Assembly: GCA_934567355.1 (NCBI GenBank)
Contig: CAKTJC010000029.1
Span: 1-36,246, forward strand
Length of the DNA stretch: 36,246 nucleotides
DNA from: an uncultured Oscillospiraceae bacterium
GTDB lineage: Bacteria > Bacillota > Clostridia > Oscillospirales > Oscillospiraceae
Direction of reading: 5' to 3'
Shown piece after piece: positions 17,501 through 25,376 of this stretch. The position numbers and the translations under genes are program-made. The first letter of the stretch is position 1. Every line of letters begins with the position of its first letter. The notes under the pieces are model-generated. The model worked only from the letters and a program-made list of their open reading frames with translations, did not search any database and had not been told where the DNA came from.

Positions 17501-18174
17501 CAGAATTCATTTTCCTCGATCTGGACGATACCATCCTGGATTTTCACCGGGCGGAGCGCATCGCCCTGGCAAAGGCGCTGCGGGAATTCGGCGTGGAGCC
17601 CACGGACAGCGTGCTCAGCCGTTATCATGTTATCAACCAGCAGCATTGGCAGCGCCTGGAGCGCGGGGAGCTGACCCGCGACCAGGTGCAGGAGGGACGT
17701 TTTCGCGTGCTTTTTGCCGAGCTGGGGAAGGATACCGACGCCGCGGCGGTTACCCGGTGCTATGAGCGCAACCTGGGAATCGGGCACTATTTCCTCCCCG
17801 GCGCACGGGAGACGGTGGAGCGGCTGAGCGGACACTATCGGCTGTTTCTCGCCAGCAACGGCACCACCTCCGTCCAGCATTCCCGCCTGACCAGCGCGGG
17901 GCTGTACCCATATTTTGAAAAGGTATTCATCTCGGAGGAGATCGGCTTCAACAAGCCCTCCCGAGAATTCTTTGACGCCTGCTTCGCCCAGATCCCGGAC
18001 TTTGAACGGGAAAAGGCAATCATGGTCGGCGACAGCCTGACCTCCGACATCCTGGGTGGGATCCGATCCGGCCTGCGTACCTGCTGGCTCAACCCGAACC
18101 ATCTTCCGGTGCGCCCCGAGATTACCCCGGACTTTGTAATCGAGTCCCTGCCGCAGCTGGAGGGGCTTTTATGA
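17497..18174 (+). CDS. YjjG-type HAD phosphatase (pyrimidine nucleotidase-like)
   Basis: A 225-residue HAD-superfamily hydrolase of the YjjG/YfnB group, which dephosphorylates non-canonical pyrimidine nucleotides. Motif I is DLDDT (D8 nucleophile, D10 acid/base). Motif II is the Ser of LASNG, motif III the Lys of FNKPSREFF and motif IV GDSLTSD. A helical cap lies between motifs I and II (about 18-85). Substrate choice cannot be read from sequence. The start overlaps the rsmA stop (ATGA), so the two are translationally coupled. Confidence 0.87.
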   Translation: MTEFIFLDLDDTILDFHRAERIALAKALREFGVEPTDSVLSRYHVINQQHWQRLERGELTRDQVQEGRFRVLFAELGKDTDAAAVTRCYERNLGIGHYFLPGARETVERLSGHYRLFLASNGTTSVQHSRLTSAGLYPYFEKVFISEEIGFNKPSREFFDACFAQIPDFEREKAIMVGDSLTSDILGGIRSGLRTCWLNPNHLPVRPEITPDFVIESLPQLEGLL

Positions 18175-18229
18175 AACCGTAAGTGCTGCCCTCAAGTGCA
18201 TCAGGCAGCGCAAAGAAGGTCAAGAACAG

Positions 18230-18262
18230 AAAAATCCCGTGGTTTCGCATGAAACCACGGGA
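18230..18262 (-). terminator. Terminator of the nfnA-nfnB operon
   Basis: TCCCGTGGTTTC (18235-18246) and GAAACCACGGGA (18251-18262) form a perfect 12-bp stem with a 4-base loop. On the minus strand it is followed by TTTTTC, so it ends nfnB transcription. It may also stop readthrough from the HAD gene. Confidence 0.88.
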
Positions 18263-18276
18263 CTTACTTTACTATT

Positions 18277-19659
18277 TTACTTATTCAGGTAAGCGTCGAT
18301 GGCGGCAGCGCCCTTCTTACCGGCACCCATGGCCAGAATAACGGTGGCGGCACCGGTGACGGCATCGCCGCCGGCGAACACGCCCTCACGGGTGGTCATT
18401 TCGTTCTCGTTGACGATGAGGCAGCCCTTGCGGTTGGTGTCCAGGCCGGGGGTCGTGGAGCGAATCAGGGGGTTGGGGCTGGTGCCCAGCGCCATGATGA
18501 CGGTATCCACATCCAGCACAAACTCGCTGTCGGGAATCTCAACAGGACGGCGGCGACCGGAAGCATCCGGCTCACCCAGCTCCATGCGCACGCACTTCAT
18601 GCCGCACACACGACCGTTCTCATCGCCCAGAATCTCCACGGGGTTGCACAAGGTCTTGAACTCGATGCCTTCCTCCTTGGCATGGTGCTGCTCTTCCTTC
18701 CGGGCGGGCATTTCTGCTTCGCCGCGGCGGTAGACGATGTACACCTTGTCGGCACCCAGACGCATGGCGCAGCGAGCGCCGTCCATGGCAACGTTGCCGC
18801 CGCCCACCACGGCTACCGCCTTGGAGCGAATCACAGGGGTGTCGTAGCTTTCGTCATATGCCCGCATCAGGTTGGTACGGGTCAGGTACTCGTTGGCGGA
18901 CATCACGCCCTTCAGGCTCTCGCCGGGGATGTTCATGAACATGGGCAGACCGGCACCGGAGCCAACGAACACAGCCTGGAAGCCCATCTCGAACAGCTCG
19001 TCGATGGTCAGCACACGACCGATGACCATGTTGGTCATGACCTTCACGCCCTGTGCTTCCAGCTTCTTCACCTCGTTTGCCACGATGTCCTTGGGCAGAC
19101 GGAACTCGGGGATGCCGTAAACCAGCACGCCGCCGGCGGTATGCAGCGCCTCGAACAAAGACACTTCATAGCCCTTCTTTGCCAGGTCGGAGGCGCAGGT
19201 CAGGCCGGCAGGGCCGGAGCCGACCACGGCCACCTTCTTGCCGTTGGGCTCTGCCTTCTGAGGCATGGCGTTGACATTCTCCCGATACCAGTCGGCAACG
19301 AACCGCTCCAGGCGGCCAATGGCAACAGGCTCGCCCTTGTTGCCGCGGACGCAGCGGGACTCGCACTGGGTTTCCTGGGGGCAGACGCGACCGGACAGGG
19401 CGGGCAGTGCATTGGTGGAGGTGATGATTTCATAAGCAGCCTTGAAGTCGCCTTCGGCGACCTTGGCGATAAATTCGGGAATCCGCACGTTAACGGGGCA
19501 GCCCTCCACGCAGTGGGGCTTCTTGCAGTTCAGGCAGCGGCCGGCCTCGGCCTGTGCCATTTCGGCGGTGTAGCCCAGGGCGACTTCCTTAAAGTTACGG
19601 GCGCGAACCTTGGGGTCCTGCTCCGGCATCGGCGTTTTGGTCAGAGTCATATTAGCCAT
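18277..19659 (-). CDS. nfnB: NADPH-dependent glutamate synthase-type flavoprotein, probable NfnB (SfnB)
   Basis: A 460-residue iron-sulfur flavoprotein homologous to the small subunit of glutamate synthase. An N-terminal bis-[4Fe-4S] region (CLNCKKPHC, CPV, CPQETQCESRC; about 42-105) precedes an FAD-binding Rossmann motif (VAVVGSGPAGLT) and an NADPH-binding one (VAVVGGGNVAMDGA). Because nfnA lies directly upstream, the pair most likely forms the NADH-dependent reduced ferredoxin:NADP oxidoreductase, an electron-bifurcating transhydrogenase of anaerobes. Annotation as gltA would be the alternative, but no large glutamate synthase subunit is present. AAGGAGG precedes ATG 19659 and overlaps the nfnA stop region. 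Confidence 0.9.
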   Translation of the reverse strand: MANMTLTKTPMPEQDPKVRARNFKEVALGYTAEMAQAEAGRCLNCKKPHCVEGCPVNVRIPEFIAKVAEGDFKAAYEIITSTNALPALSGRVCPQETQCESRCVRGNKGEPVAIGRLERFVADWYRENVNAMPQKAEPNGKKVAVVGSGPAGLTCASDLAKKGYEVSLFEALHTAGGVLVYGIPEFRLPKDIVANEVKKLEAQGVKVMTNMVIGRVLTIDELFEMGFQAVFVGSGAGLPMFMNIPGESLKGVMSANEYLTRTNLMRAYDESYDTPVIRSKAVAVVGGGNVAMDGARCAMRLGADKVYIVYRRGEAEMPARKEEQHHAKEEGIEFKTLCNPVEILGDENGRVCGMKCVRMELGEPDASGRRRPVEIPDSEFVLDVDTVIMALGTSPNPLIRSTTPGLDTNRKGCLIVNENEMTTREGVFAGGDAVTGAATVILAMGAGKKGAAAIDAYLNK

Positions 19660-19672
19660 TTCGGTATCCTCC

Positions 19673-20527
19673 TTATTTAATCAGTGCCTTGCCCATGGTT
19701 TCCATGCGGCAGACATGACCTTCGGCAACCTCGGCCTCGCGGTCGCGGTAGGTGACATTCCGGCTCATGAGCTCGGCGAAGTCAACCTCGTGGCCATCGA
19801 ACTCAGGGCCATCCACGCAGGCAAACTTGGTTTCGCCGCCCACGGTAACGCGGCAGCCGCCGCACATGCCGGTGCCGTCCACCATGATGGGGTTCAGGGA
19901 CACCATGGTATGGACGCCGAAGGGCTCGGTGGTCTTGCACACGAACTTCATCATGGGCACGGGCCCGATGGCCAGCACCTCGTCATACTGGATGCCGCTT
20001 TCCAGCAGCTGCTGGAGCTTCACAGTACCGAAACCCTTTTCGCCGTAGGAACCGTCGTCGGTCATGAGATACAGATTGGTGGAAGCTTCCTTGAACTCGT
20101 CCTCCAGAATCACGATATCCTTGGAGCGGAAGCCGATGATAACGTCCACAATGGCACCGGCTTCCAGGAAGGCCTTGGCAGCAGGCAGCGCAATGGCGCA
20201 GCCCACACCGCCGCCCACGACGCACACCCGCTTCTTGCCCTCCACATCGGTGGGGCGGCCCAGGGGGCCGACAAAGTCATGGATGTAGTCACCCTCGTTC
20301 AGCGCGCCCAGCGCCTTGGTGGAGAAGCCCACCTTCTGGAAGATGATGGTAACGGTGCCCTTCTCCCGGTCGTAACCGGCGATGGTCAGGGGGACGCGCT
20401 CACCCTTGTCGTCAATGCGGAAGATGATGAACTGACCGGCCTTGGCCTTCTTGGCAACGAAGGGGGCTTCGATGTCCATCAGGGTGACGGCGGAGTTCAG
20501 CTCTTTTTTGCGAACGATTTTATACAT
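19673..20527 (-). CDS. nfnA: NfnA-type FAD/NAD-binding subunit (sulfide dehydrogenase / PyrK-like)
   Basis: A 284-residue ferredoxin-NADP reductase-like protein. It has an FAD-binding beta-barrel (about 1-95, with VPLTIAGYD), an NAD-binding domain (VCVVGGGVGCAIALP) and a C-terminal [2Fe-2S] site (CGGCRV and a further Cys in FACVDGPEFD). This layout is shared by PyrK, SudB and NfnA. The partner gene nfnB follows after 13 bases, which favours NfnA. ATG 20527 was chosen over the upstream in-frame ATGs because MYKIV is the usual family start and AAAGGACGG precedes it. Confidence 0.9.
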   Translation of the reverse strand: MYKIVRKKELNSAVTLMDIEAPFVAKKAKAGQFIIFRIDDKGERVPLTIAGYDREKGTVTIIFQKVGFSTKALGALNEGDYIHDFVGPLGRPTDVEGKKRVCVVGGGVGCAIALPAAKAFLEAGAIVDVIIGFRSKDIVILEDEFKEASTNLYLMTDDGSYGEKGFGTVKLQQLLESGIQYDEVLAIGPVPMMKFVCKTTEPFGVHTMVSLNPIMVDGTGMCGGCRVTVGGETKFACVDGPEFDGHEVDFAELMSRNVTYRDREAEVAEGHVCRMETMGKALIK

Positions 20528-20586
20528 ATTGAGATCCGTCCTTTTTGTCAAGTATTCGTTGGAAATGGGAAATGACGTCACTCCAT

Positions 20587-20615
20587 ATTATAGCGAGCTG
20601 CATTATATTTGTCAA
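20587..20615 (-). promoter_or_regulatory. Promoter of nfnA-nfnB
   Basis: Minus strand: TTGACA (20615-20610), 17 bases, TATAAT (20592-20587), a consensus sigma-A promoter. Only 15 bases separate its -35 from the -35 of the opposite promoter at 20631. Confidence 0.9.
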
Positions 20616-20630
20616 AAGAATTCTTTGAAA

Positions 20631-20659
20631 TTGACATGGCAGCGCCGGAAAGATATAAT
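20631..20659 (+). promoter_or_regulatory. Consensus promoter running into palindromic element copy A
   Basis: TTGACA (20631-20636), 17 bases, TATAAT (20654-20659). The last T of the -10 is also the first base of the element at 20659-20827. Transcription would start inside the element's left terminal repeat and read through it to the CysE-like gene. Confidence 0.9.
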
Positions 20660-20827
20660 TAAGGAAACTCTGATTAAATCGACAAGAGCTGGCGGCAGAA
20701 GATTTTGTCTCAGCCGAAAGTTCTGAAAGCGGAGGAATACTTTGTGTATTTCCCGCTTTCAGAACTGCACGGGTGGGGCAAAAGATTCGCCGTCCAGCCG
20801 AAGACGATTTATTCAGAGGTTCCTTAA
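20659..20827 (+). repeat. 169-bp palindromic element, copy A (MITE-like or leader RNA)
   Basis: Terminal inverted repeats of 23 bp (20659-20681 and 20805-20827, 21 of 23 matching) begin TTAAGGAA and end TTCCTTAA. The two halves are imperfect inverted copies throughout, ending in a perfect 13-bp central stem (GTTCTGAAAGCGG at 20720-20732 with 20753-20765). The whole unit can thus fold as one long hairpin. The copy at 33914-34082 has the same length and differs at about 12 positions in opposite orientation. No ORF inside. It occupies the 5' leader of the CysE-like gene. Confidence 0.88.
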
Positions 20828-20895
20828 GAAAACTATGATTAAATCGGTAAAATCTGCATCTCAGGCTGCGGACGGTATGTTCAAAGGTTTCTTAG
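20824..20895 (+). repeat. Shortened, decayed tandem copy of the palindromic element
   Basis: Immediately after copy A, sharing its TTAA, comes TTAAGAAAACTATGATTAAA, matching the left terminal repeat. About 50 bases later CAAAGGTTTCTTAG matches the right terminal repeat in degenerate form. The interior is mostly deleted. The two units lie end to end between the promoter and the CysE-like start codon. Confidence 0.65.
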
Positions 20896-20927
20896 AGTGT
20901 TATACTTGAAAAAGTGAGGGTTCTGTC

Positions 20928-21545
20928 ATGGGGAAAAAGCTTCGTATTCTGCAAATTTTGAATCTTTGGCGGTTGCTGCCGGTTTACTGGGCGATTTATG
21001 CCCTGCCGGGAGAGCACCGGGACATCGTACTGGAGGAGCTTGCCTATTGGGGGAAGGTCACCCAGCGCAGAGAGAAGCGGCGCTTTGATCTTTTCTGTGC
21101 GTTGATGCTGCAAATGCGTGAATACCGCTCCCTGCTGGAATACCGCTTCCGTCAGGTGGGCATGGTGCGGGCGGATTTTGTGAAGGTTCTTTTCCCTGGA
21201 ATGCCAAATCTTTCCATCAACACGGCGAATATCGGGCGGAGGTTCTTCATTCAGCACGGATTTTCCACCATCATCAGCGCCAAGAGCATCGGCAGCGACT
21301 GCTGGATCAACCAGCAGGTGACCATTGGCTATACCTTCGATCCGGAGCCTCCTGTCATTGGCAACGGTGTAACCGTGTCCGCCGGTGCCAAAGTATTGGG
21401 CCAGCTCACCGTAGGCGATAACGCCATCATCGGCGCCAACGCTGTGGTGGTCAAGGATGTTCCCGAAAATGCCGTGGTCGGCGGCGTCCCCGCAAAAATC
21501 ATTGGGGAAAATGTGGAGCACAGACTTTATGCAAAGAGAAATTGA
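20928..21545 (+). CDS. Serine O-acetyltransferase-like (CysE-type) hexapeptide acyltransferase
   Basis: A 205-residue protein with an N-terminal helical region (about 1-90) and a left-handed beta-helix of hexapeptide repeats (about 98-195: SINTANIG, IISAKSIGSDCWINQQVTIG, AIIGANAVVV). This is the layout of serine acetyltransferases, which make O-acetylserine for cysteine synthesis. His110 in IQHGFS fits the catalytic histidine region. No cysK or other cysteine gene is adjacent, so another acetyl acceptor remains possible. GTGAGGG precedes ATG 20928. Its promoter at 20631 is separated from it by two copies of a palindromic repeat, giving an unusual leader of about 260 bases. Confidence 0.8.
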   Translation: MGKKLRILQILNLWRLLPVYWAIYALPGEHRDIVLEELAYWGKVTQRREKRRFDLFCALMLQMREYRSLLEYRFRQVGMVRADFVKVLFPGMPNLSINTANIGRRFFIQHGFSTIISAKSIGSDCWINQQVTIGYTFDPEPPVIGNGVTVSAGAKVLGQLTVGDNAIIGANAVVVKDVPENAVVGGVPAKIIGENVEHRLYAKRN

Positions 21546-21569
21546 CCCGGGTATTGCTTTTTTGAGCCT

Positions 21570-22601
21570 TTATACCATTTCCGCCATTTCCAGAACCAGG
21601 CGCTCTGTCTCCTCCCAGCCCAGGCAGGGGTCGGTGATGGATTTGCCGTAGATGCCCTCGCCGATGTGCTGGCTGCCGTCTTCAATATAGCTTTCCACCA
21701 TGAAGCCCTTTACCAGGGCGTGCACGTCGCGGCTGAAGGCGCGGCTTTGCAGTACCTCTTTAATAATGCGTCCCTGTTGGAAGGGGTCCTTGCCGGAGTT
21801 GGCGTGGTTGGTGTCGATGATGGCGGCGGGATGCTTCAGGCCGCTTTTTTCGTAGCACTCATGCAGGAAGATGAGATCCTCATAGTGGTAATTCGGGCGG
21901 GGATTGCCGTGCTTGTTGGTGTAGCCCCGCAGGATGGCGTGGGCGTAGGGATTGCCCTGAGAGGTGGCTTCCCAGCCGCGGTAGATGAAGGTGTGGCTGT
22001 GCTGGGCGGCGTTGATGGAGTTCATCATGACGGAGATGTCGCCCCCGGTGGGATTCTTCATGCCCACGGGCACGCTGATGCCGGAGCTGGTCAGCCGGTG
22101 CTGCTGATCCTCCACGCTGCGGGCGCCCACTGCCACATAGGCCAGCAGATCGTCCAGATATTTATAGTTCTCGGGGTAGAGCATTTCGTCCGCCGCCGAG
22201 AAGCCGGTCTGTCGCAGCACCTGCATGTGCAGCTCCCGGATGGCGATCAGACCCCTGAGCATGTCCGGGGCGGCATCCGGGTCAGGCTGATGGAGCATGC
22301 CCTTGTAGCCCGCGCCGGTGGTGCGGGGCTTGTTGGTGTACACCCGGGGGATGATGAAGATCCGATCCTTCACCCGCTCCTGCAATTCCCGCAGCCGGTT
22401 CACATAATCCAGCACGCTGTCCTCCCGGTCGGCGGAGCACGGGCCGATGATCAGCACAATGCGGTCATCCTCCCCGGCCAGTATTTGCTTGAGTTCCCCA
22501 TCCCGTGCCAAAAAGGCCTTGCGCATCTGCTCGGTGACGGGGTATTCTTTCTTCAATTCAGCGGGAATGGTCAGCTTCCGCTTGAATTCCATATTCATCA
22601 T
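21570..22601 (-). CDS. aroF: 3-deoxy-7-phosphoheptulonate synthase (class I DAHP synthase)
   Basis: First enzyme of the shikimate pathway, condensing phosphoenolpyruvate and erythrose 4-phosphate. The 343-residue protein carries GPCS (53-56), GARSVEDQQHR, PVGMKNPTGG and DTNHANSG, all characteristic of the AroFGH (class I alpha) type with feedback control by aromatic amino acids. The start is uncertain: ATG codons at 22601, 22598 and 22592 are in frame and none has a strong ribosome site. Those upstream of about 22635 are excluded by the promoter position. The gene stands alone and converges on the CysE-like gene with 24 bases between the stops and no obvious terminator. Confidence 0.93.
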   Translation of the reverse strand: MMNMEFKRKLTIPAELKKEYPVTEQMRKAFLARDGELKQILAGEDDRIVLIIGPCSADREDSVLDYVNRLRELQERVKDRIFIIPRVYTNKPRTTGAGYKGMLHQPDPDAAPDMLRGLIAIRELHMQVLRQTGFSAADEMLYPENYKYLDDLLAYVAVGARSVEDQQHRLTSSGISVPVGMKNPTGGDISVMMNSINAAQHSHTFIYRGWEATSQGNPYAHAILRGYTNKHGNPRPNYHYEDLIFLHECYEKSGLKHPAAIIDTNHANSGKDPFQQGRIIKEVLQSRAFSRDVHALVKGFMVESYIEDGSQHIGEGIYGKSITDPCLGWEETERLVLEMAEMV

Positions 22602-22641
22602 GTCGTTAAGGAACGCCCTTTCTGTCTTTGTATTCGGGAAG

Positions 22642-22670
22642 AGTATACCGCTGTTTGCGCAAAAGTTCAA
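22642..22670 (-). promoter_or_regulatory. Promoter of aroF
   Basis: Minus strand: TTGAAC (22670-22665), 17 bases, TATACT (22647-22642). The predicted leader is only about 35 bases, too short for a T-box or attenuator. Confidence 0.7.
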
Positions 22671-22719
22671 CCGGAATTATTTCCGCCTGCCGCGGGGAAT
22701 GCAAAGGTCGTTTTCCCTG

Positions 22720-22748
22720 TTGACCTTCCGGGGATTTCAGGATAAAAT
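22720..22748 (+). promoter_or_regulatory. Promoter of the GH3 gene
   Basis: TTGACC (22720-22725), 17 bases, TAAAAT (22743-22748), about 40 bases before the start codon. It is divergent from the aroF promoter. Confidence 0.7.
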
Positions 22749-22790
22749 GAAGGAGAAGATGAACCCAGCCAGAAAGGATTGGTGCAGAAT

Positions 22791-25187
22791 ATGAGTCAGC
22801 TGTGGAACAAGGCGGCACGCTTCGTGCTGAGCCGCATTCATAAAACAGGCCTGGAGCAGGATCTTAACCGGGTGGAGGGGGACGGCAGCCTGGCTGTGCC
22901 GAAGATCGCGGCGAAGGCGCGGCAGATGGCGGCGGACGGCATCGTACTGCTGAAAAATGAGGACGGCACCCTGCCCATCACGAAGGGAACCCGCCTGGCG
23001 GTTTTCGGCCGCTGCGCGCTCGACTATTTTACCGTGGGCTACGGCAGCGGCGGCGACGTGGTGTCCCCCTACCGGCGCAATCTGATGGAGGGGCTGCTGG
23101 AGCACGGCGTGAAGATCGATGGCACCCTTGCCTCCCAATATGAAACCTGGTGCAGCCGTCCCCGGAACATCCCCGACGAGGGCTACTGGGCGCACTGGCC
23201 CATGAGCTATCCCGAAATGCCCCTGAAGGCCGGGGACGTGGCGGCGGCCGCCTTGCGCTGCGACATGGCGCTGGTGGTCATCGGCCGCGCCGCAGGCGAA
23301 TCCCGGGAGAATGTTCTGAAGCCCGGCAGCTATTATCTGACGGAGAAGGAAAAAGCCATGCTGGACACGGTGGCCACCTATTTCCACCGCATCTGCCTGG
23401 TGATGGACTGCGGCAATGTCATCGACATGAGCTGGATCCGCAATTACGAAAAGAAGATCACCGCCATCGTCTACGCCTGGCAGGGCGGCATGGAGAGTGG
23501 CACGGCGCTGGCCGATGTGCTCACCGGCGCCGTGAACCCCAGCGGACGGCTGACGGATACCATCGCCGTGAACTATGAGGATTACCCCTCCAGCCAGAGC
23601 TTCGGTGCCATGGCCTTCAATGCCTACACCGAGGATATTTATGTGGGCTACCGCTATTTCGAGACCTTTGCCCCGGAGCGGGTGCTGTACCCCTTCGGCT
23701 TCGGCCTGAGCTATACCCGCTTCCGCCTGAGCAGTCAGGCCTCCGTCAGCGGCAACCGGGTCACGGTGAGCACCACGGTGGAAAACGTGGGCAACGAGGC
23801 CGGGCGCGAGGTGGTGCAGGTGTATGCCGATCTGCCCTGCGGCGCCATCGGCAATCCCAAGCGGGTGTTGGCGGGCTTCCGAAAGACCGGCATGCTCCAG
23901 CCGGGGCAGCAGGAGCAGGTGGACGTGACCTTCGACCTTGCCGACCTTGCCAGCTTCGACGATACCGGCGATACCGGGCACCGGTACGCCTTCGTGCTGG
24001 AGGCCGGGAGCTACTGCATCCAGGCAGGCACGAACATCCGGGATGTGCGGCCGGTGGTGTGCATCGTCAAGCAGGGGCTGGAGGTCGTCCGGCAGCTGCA
24101 CGAGTGCAACGCCGTCCGCCCGGAGCACGGCTTCTGCCGCATGGTCAACAAGGGCGGCACGCTGGACATGGAGATGGTGCCCACTGCCAACCGGAACCTG
24201 AAGCAGGACATTCTGAACGATCTGCCGGAAGCGCTCGCTCCCGGCGATGGGGAATTTACCTTTGAGGATGTAAAGGCAGGCCGCTGCACCCCGGAGCAGT
24301 TCGTGGCGCAGCTGAGCGATCAGGAGCTGGACGACCTCACCCACGGCTTCGGTCCGATGAACGATCCTGAAGGCCCCGCCGGCAATGCGGGCGGCCTGGG
24401 CGGCGTGACCGATGCGCTGAAAAAGCGAGGCATCCCCACCGTCATCACCACCGACGGCCCCTCCGGCATCCGTATCCGCAGAACCTGCTCTCTGCTGCCC
24501 TGCGGAACCTGCCTCGCCAGCACCTTCGACCCCGAGGGCGTGGAGGCGCTGTATGCCCTGCTGGGCAGGGAAATGGTCGCCCAGGGCACCCAGGTGCTGC
24601 TGGGACCCGGCATGAACATCCACCGTAACCCGCTGTGCGGCCGGAATTTTGAATATTATTCCGAGGATCCCCTGCTCACCGGCAAAATTGCCGCCGCCAT
24701 GGTGCGGGGCATCCAGAGCCAGGGCGTGTCCGCCTGCCCCAAGCATTTCGCCTGCAACAATCAGGAGACCAACCGAAACAAATGCGACTCCCGCCTGTCC
24801 CAGCGGGCGCAGCGGGAGATCTACCTGAAGGGCTTTGAGATCTGCGTGAAGGAGTCCGACCCCTGGTGCCTGATGACCAGCTACAACCTGGTCAACGGCG
24901 TGTGGAGCCACTATCACTATGAGCTGGCCACGGATATTCTGCGGAAGGAATGGGGCTATCAGGGCGTGACCATCACCGACTGGTGGATGCAGCCCGGCGC
25001 GACTCCGGAGTTCCCCCACATCACCAATGACGCCGCCCGCATCCGTGCCCAGGTGGATGTGCTGATGCCCGGCGAGATCCAGGAGCGCACCCTGGTCGCC
25101 TCCCTCGCCGACCCCAACGGCGTCACCAGAGCCGAGGCGCAGCGCTGTGCGGTGAACGTGATCAAATTTATCCTGAAGGTAAAATAA
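22791..25187 (+). CDS. Glycoside hydrolase family 3 protein with permuted domains (beta-glucosidase-like)
   Basis: A 798-residue GH3 enzyme, probably hydrolysing beta-glucosides or related oligosaccharides. The domain order is reversed relative to most GH3 proteins. The C-terminal-type alpha/beta sandwich comes first (about 40-305: ADGIVLLKNEDG, YAWQGGMESGTALADVL, NPSGRLTDT). A fibronectin III-like domain follows (about 330-410), then the TIM-barrel-type N-terminal domain at the end (about 500-770: GPGMNIHRNPLCGRNFEYYS, PKHFACNN). The likely nucleophile is Asp730 in TITDW. Such permutation is known in some rumen GH3 enzymes. There is no signal peptide, so it is intracellular. ATG 22791 lies 12 bases after AAAGGA. 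Upstream TTG and GTG codons are less likely starts. Confidence 0.88.
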   Translation: MSQLWNKAARFVLSRIHKTGLEQDLNRVEGDGSLAVPKIAAKARQMAADGIVLLKNEDGTLPITKGTRLAVFGRCALDYFTVGYGSGGDVVSPYRRNLMEGLLEHGVKIDGTLASQYETWCSRPRNIPDEGYWAHWPMSYPEMPLKAGDVAAAALRCDMALVVIGRAAGESRENVLKPGSYYLTEKEKAMLDTVATYFHRICLVMDCGNVIDMSWIRNYEKKITAIVYAWQGGMESGTALADVLTGAVNPSGRLTDTIAVNYEDYPSSQSFGAMAFNAYTEDIYVGYRYFETFAPERVLYPFGFGLSYTRFRLSSQASVSGNRVTVSTTVENVGNEAGREVVQVYADLPCGAIGNPKRVLAGFRKTGMLQPGQQEQVDVTFDLADLASFDDTGDTGHRYAFVLEAGSYCIQAGTNIRDVRPVVCIVKQGLEVVRQLHECNAVRPEHGFCRMVNKGGTLDMEMVPTANRNLKQDILNDLPEALAPGDGEFTFEDVKAGRCTPEQFVAQLSDQELDDLTHGFGPMNDPEGPAGNAGGLGGVTDALKKRGIPTVITTDGPSGIRIRRTCSLLPCGTCLASTFDPEGVEALYALLGREMVAQGTQVLLGPGMNIHRNPLCGRNFEYYSEDPLLTGKIAAAMVRGIQSQGVSACPKHFACNNQETNRNKCDSRLSQRAQREIYLKGFEICVKESDPWCLMTSYNLVNGVWSHYHYELATDILRKEWGYQGVTITDWWMQPGATPEFPHITNDAARIRAQVDVLMPGEIQERTLVASLADPNGVTRAEAQRCAVNVIKFILKVK

Positions 25188-25189
25188 AT

Positions 25190-25213
25190 GCTTCCCCGGC
25201 TGCCCGGGGAAGC
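25190..25213 (+). terminator. Hairpin after the GH3 gene
   Basis: GCTTCCCCGG (25190-25199) and CCGGGGAAGC (25204-25213) form a perfect 10-bp stem two bases after the stop codon. No T-run follows directly, but a second stem, GCGGAAA (25215-25221) with TTTCCGC (25229-25235), follows. Probably a terminator or 3'-end stabiliser. Confidence 0.6.
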
Positions 25214-25246
25214 AGCGGAAAAATCTTATTTCCGCGAGAAAAATCC

Positions 25247-25275
25247 TTTACTTTTGGATAAACTTATGGTATAGT
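25247..25275 (+). promoter_or_regulatory. Promoter of rpsO
   Basis: TTTACT (25247-25252), 17 bases, TATAGT (25270-25275). Transcription would begin near 25282, at the base of the predicted leader structure. Confidence 0.65.
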
Positions 25276-25279
25276 GAAC

Positions 25280-25344
25280 GGGCTGGCTGTGGCTGGCACC
25301 TGCCCACGGCTCAGTTTCGGGACTCACCGACCCTCACTTAGCCC
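25280..25344 (+). promoter_or_regulatory. Possible structured rpsO leader (S15 autoregulation candidate)
   Basis: By eye the leader can fold as a three-way junction. GGGCT (25280-25284) pairs with AGCCC (25340-25344), CTGTGG (25287-25292) pairs with CCACGG (25304-25309), and CGGG (25318-25321) can pair with CCC (25331-25333). Ribosomal protein S15 recognises three-way junctions and GU/GC pairs in 16S rRNA, and several bacteria use mimic leaders to repress rpsO. No published class was matched, and the fold was not calculated. Confidence 0.45.
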
Positions 25345-25376
25345 ACGGGAAATATTATGAAAAGGTGGAAATAACC

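Noticed and set aside
21540..21575. Terminator between the convergent CysE-like gene and aroF (GCAA...TTGC followed by T6).
   Set aside because: Only four base pairs would form at the base and the rest does not pair, so it is not supportable.
22602..22670. Possible T-box or attenuator in the aroF leader.
   Set aside because: The predicted leader is only about 35 bases and contains no such structure.
22737..25019. 760-residue minus-strand open frame opposite the GH3 gene.
   Set aside because: No ribosome site or recognisable domain, and the composition is that of an antisense shadow.
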